A stretch of DNA of 64,000 nt from Blastococcus sp. VKM Ac-2987 (GTDB lineage: Bacteria; Actinomycetota; Actinomycetes; Mycobacteriales; Geodermatophilaceae): the NCBI RefSeq assembly GCF_026967805.1, contig NZ_JAPVBG010000003.1, forward strand, positions 186,001-250,000. The letters are read 5' to 3'. Positions 18,294 through 27,451 of the stretch are shown piece by piece; positions within the stretch are counted from its first letter, which is position 1, and each line of letters opens with the position of its first letter. A model generated the notes under the pieces. That model worked only from the letters and a program-made list of their open reading frames with translations. It did no database searches and had not been told where the DNA came from. Both the position numbers and the translations under genes were made by a program.

Positions 18294-18703
18294 CCGGGCG
18301 CGAGTGGCTGACCGGCTGGGCCCGCACGGTGGCCGCCGACCCGGAGAACGCGCACATCGGGCGGTTCTCCGTCTTCACCGCCCGCCTCCGCGACGACCGC
18401 GGGGAGGACGTGCTGCTCCGCTACGACCGGGGCGCGGTCGGCATCGACGACGGCGGGCCCGGCGCCGACCTGGAGCTGCGCGGGCCGGCCGCCGCCTGGC
18501 GGGAGCTGGTCGACGACCGCGCCGCGCCGCGCCGGCACGACCTGCTGGCCCTGACCAAGGTGGCCGACGGCATCGAGGTGGTGGCCGGCCGGGAGCAGCT
18601 CGTCCGGCACCTGCGGGTGATCACCCGCCTCGTGGAGCTCGGCCGGCTGCACGGCCGGGCAGCGGCGCACGGCACCGGCGCGGACGGGGGGACCGGGCGG
18701 TGA
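18290..18703 (+). CDS. Small SCP2-like protein
   Basis: 137 residues, overlapping both neighbours by 4 nt. No catalytic motif is seen. The second half (LELRGPAAAWRELVDD, then LLALTKVADGIEVVAGREQLVRHLRVITRLVELG) resembles the sterol-carrier-protein-2 fold, which holds hydrophobic ligands such as acyl-CoAs. A carrier or lid for a hydrophobic intermediate is the best guess. The assignment rests on pattern only, but the tight coupling leaves little doubt that it is a real gene. Confidence 0.65.
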   Translation: MTGREWLTGWARTVAADPENAHIGRFSVFTARLRDDRGEDVLLRYDRGAVGIDDGGPGADLELRGPAAAWRELVDDRAAPRRHDLLALTKVADGIEVVAGREQLVRHLRVITRLVELGRLHGRAAAHGTGADGGTGR

Positions 18704-19578
18704 TCGAGGACATCGTGGGCCGGTACGTCCACCTCCGCTCGTCCGGCGCGGACCACCGGGTCTACTTCGAGGAGGCGGGCAGCGGGCCGGTGCTGCTCGC
18801 CCTGCACACCGCCGGGTCGGACAGCCGCCAGTTCCGGCACCTGCTGACCGACCCGGAGGTGACCGGCCGGCACCGGGTGGTCGCCTTCGACCTCCCCTGG
18901 CACGGCCGGTCGCTGCCGCCGGAGGGGTGGTGGACGGAGGAGTACCTGCTCACCACCGACCGCTACGTGGCGATCGTCGAGGACGTGTGCGAGGCGCTGG
19001 CCCTGGACCGGCCGATCGTGCTCGGCTGCTCCATGGGCGGCTCGCTGGTGCTCGAGCTGGCCCGGCGGGACCCCGATCGCTGGGGCGGGGTGATCGGGCT
19101 GTCCGGTGCGCTGCACGTCGAGGGGCGGTTCCAGGACTGGTCGCTGCACCCCGACATCAACGCCCAGCAGGCCGTCGCCTCCTGGACGGCGAGCCTGATG
19201 TCGCCGGCCAGCCCCGAGGTCTCCCGCCGGGAGGTGTGGTGGACCTACAGCCAGGGCGGCCCGGGGATCTACCGGGGCGACACCTACTTCTACTCGGAGG
19301 ACCTGGACCTGCGCGGGCGGGCGGGGGAGATCGACACCGCGCGGTGCCCGGTGTACCTGCTGACCGGCGAGTACGACCACGCCTGCAGCCCGGAGGACAC
19401 CGCCGCCGCCCTCGCCGCCGTCCCGGGTGCCCGCGGCGGCACCATGCCGGGGATCGGGCACTTCCCCATGGCCGTGAACTACCCCCTGTTCCGCACCCAC
19501 CTGCTGCCGGTGCTGGCCGAGCTGGCTGCGGCCCGCACCGGTGCCGGCCCGGCCGAGCCCCCGGAGGACCGTCCATGA
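18700..19578 (+). CDS. Alpha/beta hydrolase
   Basis: 292 residues with a GTG start overlapping the previous stop. The oxyanion segment is LHTAGSDSRQF, the nucleophile elbow GCSMGGS, the acid LLTGEYDHACS and the base GIGHFPMA, so the triad is complete. VVAFDLPWHGRS is typical of the fold. Such enzymes include C-C bond hydrolases and lactone or ester hydrolases. It lies between an SCP2-like protein and an amidohydrolase in an overlapping array and should act on the same intermediate series. Confidence 0.88.
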   Translation: MIEDIVGRYVHLRSSGADHRVYFEEAGSGPVLLALHTAGSDSRQFRHLLTDPEVTGRHRVVAFDLPWHGRSLPPEGWWTEEYLLTTDRYVAIVEDVCEALALDRPIVLGCSMGGSLVLELARRDPDRWGGVIGLSGALHVEGRFQDWSLHPDINAQQAVASWTASLMSPASPEVSRREVWWTYSQGGPGIYRGDTYFYSEDLDLRGRAGEIDTARCPVYLLTGEYDHACSPEDTAAALAAVPGARGGTMPGIGHFPMAVNYPLFRTHLLPVLAELAAARTGAGPAEPPEDRP

Positions 19579-20483
19579 GTGCCGTCGACGCCCACTGCCA
19601 CGTCTTCGTCGCCGACGGCGTCGACATGTCCCGGCTCGTCGGCGGGGCCGCCTACCAGCCGCCACCGGTCGACGTGCACGACCACGCCGAGCAGCTGCGG
19701 GCCGCCGGCTGCGACCGGGGGGTGCTGGTCCAGCCCAGCGCCTTCGGCGACGACCACCGCTGCCTGCTGGCCGCGCTGCGGACCCGGCCCGAGGCGCTGC
19801 GCGGCGTGGCGTGCGTCGCGCCGGGCACGTCCCCGGAGAAGCTGGCCGAGCTGCACGCCGCAGGCGTCCGCGGCACGCGCGTGCAGGACGGCTACCCCGG
19901 CGGGGTGCCGGTGGAGGCCCTCGTCGAGGTCGGCGAGATGGTGGCGCCCCTGGGCTGGCACATCGAGGTCTGGACCGATGTCCGCCGGCACCTCGACCGG
20001 CTCGGCGACGACGTCCGCCGCTGCCCGGTGCCGGTGGTGCTGGACCACCTCGGCTACCTGCCGTCCGACGTCGGGCTGGACCACCCCGCCATGCGGCTGG
20101 TGCTGGAGCTGCTCGCCGAGGACCAGGTCTGGGTGACGCTGTCCGGGCTGGAGCGGCTGCTGCCGGCCGGCGTCGAGGCGGAGGCCGGCAGCGCCGCGTA
20201 CGCCGCGGCGTGGGCGGAGCACGAGGAGGCGATCGCCGCGCGGGTCCGCGCGCTGGCCGAGGTCCGGCCGCAGAACCTGCTGTGGGGCAGCGACTGGCCG
20301 CACGTGGGCCTGCACCTGCCCGTGCCCGACGGCGCCGGCATGCGTGCGCGCCTGGAGCGCTGGCTGCCCGACCCCGCCGTCCAGCACGCCGTCCTGGTCG
20401 ACAACCCCACCCGCCGGTACGGCTTCGGCCCCGCCGGTCCGGTGCCGCCCGAGCCGGATGGGCCCGGAGCGGGCAGGGTGTGA
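19575..20483 (+). CDS. Amidohydrolase family protein, PDC-lactonase-like
   Basis: 302 residues with an ATG overlapping the previous stop. TIM-barrel metal-dependent hydrolase of the amidohydrolase-2 group: HxH motif in DAHCHVF (His7, His9), VLDHLG, and GSDWPHVG with the catalytic Asp. Closest described types are 2-pyrone-4,6-dicarboxylate lactonase and related decarboxylases or lactonases. It ends the second tightly packed block; the next gene follows 49 bp later with its own ribosome site. Confidence 0.88.
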   Translation: MSAVDAHCHVFVADGVDMSRLVGGAAYQPPPVDVHDHAEQLRAAGCDRGVLVQPSAFGDDHRCLLAALRTRPEALRGVACVAPGTSPEKLAELHAAGVRGTRVQDGYPGGVPVEALVEVGEMVAPLGWHIEVWTDVRRHLDRLGDDVRRCPVPVVLDHLGYLPSDVGLDHPAMRLVLELLAEDQVWVTLSGLERLLPAGVEAEAGSAAYAAAWAEHEEAIAARVRALAEVRPQNLLWGSDWPHVGLHLPVPDGAGMRARLERWLPDPAVQHAVLVDNPTRRYGFGPAGPVPPEPDGPGAGRV

Positions 20484-20532
20484 CCCAGGGCTCCGCTCGA
20501 CCCGCTCCCCGCCGACCCGTCAGGAGACCTGG

Positions 20533-22095
20533 ATGGCCTCGTTCACGTTCAGCCAGCTCAGCCCCACCGCCTACCTCGAGAGGTCGGCGCGGGTGTTCCC
20601 CGATCGCACCGCGATCATCGACGGCGACCGTCGCTTCACCTACCGGCAGTTCGCCGACCGGTCCCGCCGGCTGGCCGGCGGGCTGGCCGCGCGCGGCATC
20701 GCACCCGGCGACCGGGTGGCGGCGCTGTGCGCGAACAGCGCCACGATGCTCGAGCTGCACAACGGGATCCCGTGGGCCGGCGCGGTGATCGTGCCGCTGA
20801 ACACCCGGCTCTCCCCGGGGGAGCTCGGCTACGTCCTGGAGCACTCCGGGGCCTCGCTCCTGGTCGCCGACCCGCAGTTCGCCGAGACCGCGACCGAGGT
20901 GGCCGGGGCCGCCGGCATCCCGCTGGTGCTGGCCGGTGACCAGGACAGCGAGTACGAGCAGCTGCTGGCCGGAGGGGAGCCGCTGGCGCTGCCCTGCGCG
21001 GACGAGACCGGGCTGCTGGCGCTGAACTACACGTCCGGGACGACGGGACGGCCGAAGGGCGTGATGTACGCGCACCGCGGCGCCTACCTGCAGGCCCTGG
21101 CGATGGCCATGCACACCGGCCTCGGCACCACGAGCCAGTACCTCTGGACGCTGCCGATGTTCCACTGCAACGGCTGGTGCTTCCCGTGGGCGGTCTCGGC
21201 GGCCGGCGCCACCCACGTCTGCCTGCCGCGCGTCGAGCCCTCCCGCATCTGGCAGCTGCTGCGCACCGAGGGCATCACCCACTTCAGCGCGGCCCCCACC
21301 GTGCTGACGATGATCCTCAACGCCGACGAGGCGGCCGAGGGGCCGGTGGACCCGCGGGTGGAGGTGCAGACCGGTGGCGCGCCGCCCACGCCGACGCTGC
21401 TGGCGCGCATGTCGGCGCTGAACATGGACGTCACCCACCTGTACGGCCTCACCGAGACCTACGGGCCGCTGGCGCTCAACGAGTGGCACCCGGAGTGGGA
21501 CGACCTGGGCGCCGACCAGCAGGCCGAGCTCAAGGCCCGGCAGGGCGTGGGCAACGTGGTCGCCGATCCGCTGCGCGTCGTGGACGACAACGGCGCCGAC
21601 GTGCCCCGCGACGCGACGACCGTCGGGGAGATCGTCGCCCGTGGCAACGACGTGATGCTCGGCTACTACCGCGACGACGAGGCCACCGCGGCGGTCACGC
21701 TCGCCGACGCGGACGGGCAGCGGGGCTGGTTCCGCACCGGGGACCTCGCGGTCGTCCACCCGGACGGCTACGTGGAGATCCGGGACCGCAGCAAGGACAT
21801 CATCATCTCCGGGGGCGAGAACATCTCCTCGGTGGAGATCGAGCGGGCCCTCGACGCGCACCCCGCCGTCGTCGAGTCCGCCGTGGTCGCCGAGCCGCAC
21901 GAGAAGTGGGGCGAGGTGCCGGTGGCCTACGTGACCCTGCGGCCCGGGGCGGAGGTCGGCGACCAGGAACTGGCCGACTTCGTCCGGTCCCGGCTGGCCG
22001 CGTTCAAGACGCCGAAGCGCTTCGTCCGCGGGGAGCTCCCGAAGACCTCCACGGGCAAGGTGCAGAAGAACCTGCTGCGCGAGCAGCACGGCTGA
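20533..22095 (+). CDS. AMP-forming acyl-CoA ligase, second of two
   Basis: 520 residues from ATG 20533, with AGGAG 8 nt upstream. Motifs: NYTSGTTGRPKG, LYGLTETYGP, GWFRTGDLAV, RSKDIIISGGENISSVEIE, and the lysine in LPKTSTGKVQK. It resembles the medium-chain fatty acid or methylmercaptopropionate ligase branch (AlkK, DmdB-like), shorter than the ligase at 14394. It probably activates a different acid, perhaps a chain produced after ring opening. Confidence 0.9.
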   Translation: MASFTFSQLSPTAYLERSARVFPDRTAIIDGDRRFTYRQFADRSRRLAGGLAARGIAPGDRVAALCANSATMLELHNGIPWAGAVIVPLNTRLSPGELGYVLEHSGASLLVADPQFAETATEVAGAAGIPLVLAGDQDSEYEQLLAGGEPLALPCADETGLLALNYTSGTTGRPKGVMYAHRGAYLQALAMAMHTGLGTTSQYLWTLPMFHCNGWCFPWAVSAAGATHVCLPRVEPSRIWQLLRTEGITHFSAAPTVLTMILNADEAAEGPVDPRVEVQTGGAPPTPTLLARMSALNMDVTHLYGLTETYGPLALNEWHPEWDDLGADQQAELKARQGVGNVVADPLRVVDDNGADVPRDATTVGEIVARGNDVMLGYYRDDEATAAVTLADADGQRGWFRTGDLAVVHPDGYVEIRDRSKDIIISGGENISSVEIERALDAHPAVVESAVVAEPHEKWGEVPVAYVTLRPGAEVGDQELADFVRSRLAAFKTPKRFVRGELPKTSTGKVQKNLLREQHG

Positions 22096-22156
22096 CCCCG
22101 CCCGCCGACCACGGCAGCACCCGCTGCCGACCCACGACACGCAAACGGAGAACACC

Positions 22157-23581
22157 ATGGCGATCGCCACGATCAACCCGGCCACCGGGGAGACGTTGAA
22201 GACGTTCGAGCCGCTCACCGACGAGGCCCTGGAGGAGAAGCTGGCCCGGGCCGCGGAGGCGTTCGCGGCCTACCGGCTGACCTCGCCGGCGGAACGGGCC
22301 GGCTGGCTGCGGGCGGCGGCGGATGTGCTCGAAGGCGACGTGGACGCCGTCGCCGAGCTGATGGTCACCGAGATGGGCAAGACGCTGGCGTCGGCGAAGG
22401 CGGAGGCGGGCAAGTGCGTGGCGGCGTTGCGCTGGTACGCCGAGCGGGGGCCGGCGATGCTGGAGCCGCAGGTGAAGGACGCGGCGGCGGTGGGCGCGGA
22501 GCGGGCGTTCGTGGTGCACCAGCCGTTGGGGGTGGTGCTGGCGATCATGCCGTGGAACTTCCCGTTGTGGCAGGCGATGCGGTTCGCCGCCCCGGCCCTG
22601 ATGGCCGGCAACGTGGGCCTGCTCAAGCACGCCAGCAACGTGCCGCAGACGGCGCTGTACCTCGAGGAGCTGTTCAGCCGGGCGGGGTTCCCGGCGGGGG
22701 TGTTCCAGACGTTGCTGATCGGCTCGGGCACCGTGGAGCGGGTGCTGCGCGATGACCGGGTGGTGGCGGCGACGTTGACCGGGAGCGGGCCGGCGGGTCA
22801 GTCGGTGGCCGCGATCGCCGGGGACGTGCTCAAGCCCACGGTGCTGGAGCTGGGTGGGTCCGATCCGTTCATCGTGATGCCCTCGGCGCACCTGGAGACC
22901 GCCGCGGAGGTGGCGACCACGGCGCGGAACCAGAACAACGGGCAGAGCTGCATCGCCGCGAAGCGGTTCTTCGTGCACCGGGAGGTGGCCGAGGAGTTCA
23001 CCCGGCTGTTCGCCGAGAAGATCGGCGCCCTGACCGTCGGGGACCCGATGGACCCCGACACGCAGATCGGTCCGCTGGCCACCGAGTCCGGGGTGCAGGA
23101 CGTCGAGGAGTACGTCGAGGACGCCCGCGCCAAGGGCGCCAGCGTGGTGGTCGGCGGCGCGCGCGTGGAGCGGCCGGGCTGGTTCTACGAGCCCACCCTG
23201 GTGAGCGGGGTGACCCCGGAGATGCGGATGCACTCCGAGGAGGTCTTCGGGCCGGTCGCGGCGCTGTACACGGTGGACTCGCTGGAGGAGGCGATCGAGA
23301 TCGCCAACAGCCACGTGTACGGGCTGGGGTCGAACCTGTGGAGCGAGGACGAGGACGAGCGCGCGCAGTTCGTCCGGGACATCGCCTCGGGCATGGCGTT
23401 CATCAACGGGATGACCGCCAGCTACCCGGAGCTGCCCTTCGGCGGGATCAAGCAGAGCGGCTACGGCCGGGAACTGACCGACGTCGGCATGTACGAGTTC
23501 ACGAACGCCAAGACCGTGTGGGTCGGCGGACCCAGCGACGCCCAGGCCAAGGGCAGCACCGCCGGAGCCGCCGCCGAGTGA
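22157..23581 (+). CDS. NAD(P)-dependent aldehyde dehydrogenase, succinate-semialdehyde type
   Basis: 474 residues. Motifs: MPWNFPLWQAMRFAAPALMAGN, LTGSGPAGQSV, the general-base Glu in LELGGSDPF and the nucleophilic Cys in NNGQSCIAAKR. It ends with ELPFGGIKQSGYGRELTDVGMYEF. The short N-terminus and overall pattern match GabD-type enzymes. It would oxidise a semialdehyde such as that from the dehydrogenase at 16085. TTG leucine codons seem more frequent than in neighbouring genes, a possible sign of separate origin. Confidence 0.92.
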   Translation: MAIATINPATGETLKTFEPLTDEALEEKLARAAEAFAAYRLTSPAERAGWLRAAADVLEGDVDAVAELMVTEMGKTLASAKAEAGKCVAALRWYAERGPAMLEPQVKDAAAVGAERAFVVHQPLGVVLAIMPWNFPLWQAMRFAAPALMAGNVGLLKHASNVPQTALYLEELFSRAGFPAGVFQTLLIGSGTVERVLRDDRVVAATLTGSGPAGQSVAAIAGDVLKPTVLELGGSDPFIVMPSAHLETAAEVATTARNQNNGQSCIAAKRFFVHREVAEEFTRLFAEKIGALTVGDPMDPDTQIGPLATESGVQDVEEYVEDARAKGASVVVGGARVERPGWFYEPTLVSGVTPEMRMHSEEVFGPVAALYTVDSLEEAIEIANSHVYGLGSNLWSEDEDERAQFVRDIASGMAFINGMTASYPELPFGGIKQSGYGRELTDVGMYEFTNAKTVWVGGPSDAQAKGSTAGAAAE

Positions 23582-23633
23582 GCCCAGCCAGGTCCGGTCG
23601 CAGTACAGGTGCACGTGCAGGAAGGAGCGGTGG

Positions 23634-24626
23634 ATGCGCGCGGTGACGATGACGGGGTCCGGTGGCCCGGAGGTGCTCGGCTGGGGGGAGGCGCCCGACC
23701 CGGTGTGCGGTCCGGAGGAGGTGGTCGTCGACGTCGTCGCCGCGGCCGTCAACCGCGCCGACATCATGCAGCGGGAGGGGAACTACCCACCGCCACCGGG
23801 CGCCAGCGAGATCCTCGGGCTGGAGTGCAGCGGCGTCATCAGCGAGGTCGGCCCGGAGGTGACCGGGTGGTCCGTCGGTGACGAGGTGTGCGCGCTGCTC
23901 TCCGGCGGCGGCTACGCCGAGCGGGTGGCCGTGCCCGCCACCCAGCTGCTGCCACCGCCCGCCGGGATGGACCTGGTGAGCGCCGCCGCCCTCCCGGAGG
24001 TCGTCTGCACGGTGTGGTCGAACGTCTTCATGCTCGCGGGGCTGCGCGCCGGGCAGGTGTTCCTCGTGCACGGCGGCTCGAGCGGCATCGGGACGATGGC
24101 GATCCAGCTGGCCGCCCGCGCCGGGGCGCGGGTGGCCACCACCGCCGGCAGCGCGGCGAAGCTCGACGTCTGCCGTGAGCTCGGGGCCGACATCCTGGTG
24201 AACTACCGGGAGCAGGACTTCGTGGCCGAGGTGCGGCAGGCCACCGACGGGCACGGCGCCGACGTCGTGCTGGACAACATGGGCGCCGCCTACCTGGGGC
24301 GCAACGTCGACGTCCTGGCCACCGGCGGCCGGCTGGTGACGATCGGCATGCAGGGCGGCACGCGCGGGGAGCTGGACTTCGGCGTCCTCATGCGGAAGCG
24401 GGGGACCGTGCACGCCACCACGCTGCGCGGCCGCCCCGCCACGGGGCCGGGCAGCAAGGCGGAGGTGGTCGCCGCCGTGCGCGCCGACGTCTGGCCCGAC
24501 GTCGAGGCAGGAACGATCCGGCCGGTCGTGGACAGCCGGCTGCCGATGAGCCGGGCGGCCGAGGCGCACGCGCTGCTGGAGGGCAGCAGCCACGTGGGCA
24601 AGGTGCTGCTGCTAACGGCGGGCTGA
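23634..24626 (+). CDS. NAD(P)H quinone oxidoreductase, PIG3 type
   Basis: 330 residues; GGAAGGAG lies 7 nt before the ATG. Zinc-free MDR protein with VNRADIMQREGNYPPPPGAS, LGLECSGVI, the cofactor loop VHGGSSGIGTMAIQLAARAGA, and SSHVGKVLL near the end; the first block is diagnostic for the PIG3 group. It reduces quinones or enones with NAD(P)H. It is the last gene of the catabolic region and its 3' end overlaps the convergent gene at 24612 by 15 bp. Confidence 0.9.
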   Translation: MRAVTMTGSGGPEVLGWGEAPDPVCGPEEVVVDVVAAAVNRADIMQREGNYPPPPGASEILGLECSGVISEVGPEVTGWSVGDEVCALLSGGGYAERVAVPATQLLPPPAGMDLVSAAALPEVVCTVWSNVFMLAGLRAGQVFLVHGGSSGIGTMAIQLAARAGARVATTAGSAAKLDVCRELGADILVNYREQDFVAEVRQATDGHGADVVLDNMGAAYLGRNVDVLATGGRLVTIGMQGGTRGELDFGVLMRKRGTVHATTLRGRPATGPGSKAEVVAAVRADVWPDVEAGTIRPVVDSRLPMSRAAEAHALLEGSSHVGKVLLLTAG

Positions 24627-24983
24627 CCCCGCCTGGCGCTGCGCGGCCAGGGCGGAGACCGCCGCGAAACCGCCGCTGAGCAGGGCGGCCCGGCGGTAGC
24701 GGGGGAGGGCCAGCACCGGCAGCATGCTCGCCGCGTGCAGGCCGTCCACCGCCGCCGACAGGCGCAGCGTGGCGGGTTCCGGCGAGACCAGCACTGCCAC
24801 GTGCTGGGCGACCAGCCGGGCACCGAGCACCCGGGCGATCCACAGCCGGCGGTGCGGGAAGCGCGGGGCCAACCGCTCGGTGAGCGGGGCCGCGCGGACG
24901 AGCAGGGCCAGACCGGCGGCCAGCCCGACGGCGGACGCGATGCGGGCAGCCGGTCGCCGGCCGTGGTCGAGGGTGGTACTCAG
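24612..24983 (-). CDS. Small membrane-associated protein of unknown function, probable CTG start
   Basis: About 123 residues if translation begins at CTG 24983, where GGAGG lies 7 nt upstream and the reading opens with STTLDHGRR. The nearest other start in frame is TTG 24872, with no ribosome site, which would cut off a hydrophobic segment (about residues 14-31). Other features are LGARLVAQHVAVLVSPEPATLRLSAAVDGLHAASM and a hydrophobic stretch near the end. No family was recognised. It follows the copA terminator on the same strand. Confidence 0.55.
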   Translation of the reverse strand: MSTTLDHGRRPAARIASAVGLAAGLALLVRAAPLTERLAPRFPHRRLWIARVLGARLVAQHVAVLVSPEPATLRLSAAVDGLHAASMLPVLALPRYRRAALLSGGFAAVSALAAQRQAGSARR

Positions 24984-25020
24984 CGGAACACCTCCGAGGG
25001 GGAACAGGTACCTGGGCGCT

Positions 25021-25057
25021 GTCCGGCTCTGCCCACCTGGCCTGGGCAGAGCCGGAC
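25021..25057 (-). terminator. Terminator of the copper operon
   Basis: A perfect 15-bp stem (25021-25035 with 25043-25057) and 7-nt loop, about 65 bp past the copA stop. Flanking GGTACC arms could extend it imperfectly. Confidence 0.75.
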
Positions 25058-25120
25058 TGCGCCCGGGTGGTACCCCCGCAGGCCCGGCGGACGCACGGCA
25101 CTCCGCCGGTTTGCGGCCGG

Positions 25121-27451
25121 TCAGCGACGGGTGGCGGGCTCGGCCGGCGCGGCGGCCGGGCGGCCCGACGGCACGGCGGTCGTCGCGTCCCGGTTCTCCG
25201 GCAGCGGGGCGAACCCGCGCAGCCGCAGGCTGTTGGAGACGACGAACACGGAGCTGAACGCCATGGCGGCGCCGGCGATCATCGGGTTGAGCAGCCCCGC
25301 GGCGGCCAGCGGGAGCGCGGCCACGTTGTAGGCGAACGCCCAGAACAGGTTGCCCTTGATGGTGGTCAGCGTCCGGCGGGAGAGCCGGATGGCGTCGGCG
25401 GCGGCCCGCAGGTCCCCGCGCACCAGGGTCAGGTCGCTCGCCTGGATCGCGACGTCGGTCCCGGTGCCCATCGCCAGCCCGAGGTCGGCCTGCGCCAGGG
25501 CCGGCGCGTCGTTCACGCCGTCGCCCACCATCGCCACCGTGCGGCCCTCGTCCTGGAGCCGGCGGACCACGTCCACCTTGTCCTGGGGCAGCACCTCGGC
25601 GATCACCTCGTCGATGCCCACCTGGGCGGCGACGGCCCGCGCGGCCGGCTCGTTGTCACCGGTGAGCAGGATCGGGGTCAGCCCGAGAGCACGCAGCTGG
25701 GCGACGGCCCGGGCGGAGGTGTCCTTGACCGCGTCGGCGACCACGAGCACGCCGCGGGCCGCGCCGTCCCAGCCGACCGCGATCGCGGTGCGGCCGGCGC
25801 CCTCGGCGTCGGTGACGGCCCGGTCGAGGGAGGCGGGCAGCGGCATCGCCCAGTCGGCCAGCAGCCGTCGCCGGCCGACCACCACCGCCGCCCCCTCGAC
25901 CACGCCCTGGACGCCGAGCCCCTCCACGTTGGCGAAGTCGGCCACCGCCGGGAGCGGGTCGGTCCGCTCGGCCGCCCCCCGGGCGACCGCCTGGGCGATC
26001 GGGTGCTCGGAGGCCGACTCCAGCGCACCGGCCAGCTGCAGCACCCGGTCGGCGTCCTCACCGGCGGCGGGGACGACGTCCAGCAGGGTCATGCGGCCGG
26101 TCGTGACCGTGCCCGTCTTGTCCAGGACGACGGTGTCCACCCGGCGGGTGGACTCCAGCACCTCCGGGCCCTTGATGAGGATGCCCAGCTGGGCGCCGCG
26201 GCCGGTGCCGACCATCAGCGCGGTCGGCGTGGCCAGGCCCAGCGCGCACGGGCAGGCGATGATCAGCACCGCGACGGCGGCGGTGAAGGCGGCCGGCAGG
26301 CCCGCGCCGGTCCCGATCCAGAAGCCGAGCGTGGCCACGGTCAGGGCCAGGACGACCGGCACGAAGACGCCGGAGATCCGGTCGGCGAGGCGCTGCACCT
26401 CGGCCTTGCCGTTCTGCGCGTCCTCGACCAGCCGCGCCATCTGGGCCAGCTGGGTGTCGCTGCCGACCCGGGTGGCGCGCACGACCAGCCGGCCCCCGGC
26501 GTTGACGGTTCCCCCGGTGACGACGTCGCCGGGGCGGACCTCGACGGGCACCGACTCGCCGGTCAGCATCGAGGCGTCGACGGCGGAGGAGCCCTCGATG
26601 ACCTCGCCGTCGGCGGCGATCTTCTCGCCCGGGCGGACGACGAACAGGTCCCCGGGCCCCAGCTCGGCCACCGGGACCCGTCGCTCCGTGCCGCCGCGCA
26701 GCACCGTGACGTCCTTGGCGCCGAGCTCGAGCAGCGCGCGCAGGGCCGCCCCGGCCCGCCGCTTGGAGCGGGCCTCGAACCAGCGGCCGGCGAGGATGAA
26801 CGTCGTCACCCCGGCGGCGGCCTCGAGGTAGATGTTGGCGCTGCCGTCGGTGCGGGCGATCGTCAGCTCGAAGGGGTGGGTCATGCCGGGGATGCCGGCG
26901 GTGCCCCAGAACAGCGCGTAGAGCGACCAGCCGAAGGCGGCGAGCGTGCCCAGCGACACCAGCGTGTCCATGGTGGCCGCCCCGTGCCGCAGGTTGGTCC
27001 AGGCGGCCCGGTGGAACGGCAGGCCGCCCCACACGACGACCGGCGCGGCCAGGGTCAGCGACAGCCACTGCCAGTACTCGAACTGCAGCACCGGGACCAT
27101 GGCCAGCGCGATCACCGGCACGCTGAGCAGCGCGGAGACCACCAGCCGGGTGCGCAGCGCGCGCACCGGCTCGTCGGCCGGGTCCGCCTCGGCCTCGGCG
27201 GCGAGCTCCGGCCGCGGGGGCTCGGGCAGGCGCGCCTGGTAGCCGGTCTTCTCCACCGTGGCGATCAGGTCGTCGGTGCTGACGCCGTCGGCGTAGCTGA
27301 CCTTCGCCTTCTCGGTGGCGTAGTTGACGGTGGCGGTGACGCCGTCGAGCTTGTTCAGCTTCTTCTCGACGCGGGCGGCGCACGACGCGCAGGTCATGCC
27401 GCCGATGAGCAGCTCGACGTCGCTGGTGGCGGTGCCAGGGGCGGTGGTCAC
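25121..27451 (-). CDS. copA: Copper-exporting P1B-type ATPase
   Basis: 776 residues. One N-terminal heavy-metal domain with GMTC21-A-S-C24. The transport motif is C400-P-C402 in [16 protein letters not shown], the phosphorylated Asp444 in DKTGTVT, with SEHPIA and TGDNEPAA, and [18 protein letters not shown] near the end. CPC with a single GMTCxxC domain points to Cu(I) efflux across the cytoplasmic membrane. It is the last gene of an operon with csoR, copZ and a secreted His-rich protein, and its GTG overlaps the stop of the latter. Confidence 0.95.
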   Translation of the reverse strand: MTTAPGTATSDVELLIGGMTCASCAARVEKKLNKLDGVTATVNYATEKAKVSYADGVSTDDLIATVEKTGYQARLPEPPRPELAAEAEADPADEPVRALRTRLVVSALLSVPVIALAMVPVLQFEYWQWLSLTLAAPVVVWGGLPFHRAAWTNLRHGAATMDTLVSLGTLAAFGWSLYALFWGTAGIPGMTHPFELTIARTDGSANIYLEAAAGVTTFILAGRWFEARSKRRAGAALRALLELGAKDVTVLRGGTERRVPVAELGPGDLFVVRPGEKIAADGEVIEGSSAVDASMLTGESVPVEVRPGDVVTGGTVNAGGRLVVRATRVGSDTQLAQMARLVEDAQNGKAEVQRLADRISGVFVPVVLALTVATLGFWIGTGAGLPAAFTAAVAVLIIACPCALGLATPTALMVGTGRGAQLGILIKGPEVLESTRRVDTVVLDKTGTVTTGRMTLLDVVPAAGEDADRVLQLAGALESASEHPIAQAVARGAAERTDPLPAVADFANVEGLGVQGVVEGAAVVVGRRRLLADWAMPLPASLDRAVTDAEGAGRTAIAVGWDGAARGVLVVADAVKDTSARAVAQLRALGLTPILLTGDNEPAARAVAAQVGIDEVIAEVLPQDKVDVVRRLQDEGRTVAMVGDGVNDAPALAQADLGLAMGTGTDVAIQASDLTLVRGDLRAAADAIRLSRRTLTTIKGNLFWAFAYNVAALPLAAAGLLNPMIAGAAMAFSSVFVVSNSLRLRGFAPLPENRDATTAVPSGRPAAAPAEPATRR

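Noticed and set aside
18421..22218. A 1265-codon open frame on the minus strand
   Set aside because: It lies opposite five well-supported plus-strand genes. Its composition (runs of Arg, Gly, Ala, Pro, many His/Gln) is that of an antisense frame in high-GC DNA.
24872..24874. TTG 24872 as the start of the small gene at 24612
   Set aside because: No Shine-Dalgarno, and it would remove a hydrophobic segment. CTG 24983 with GGAGG fits better, although this needs experimental support.
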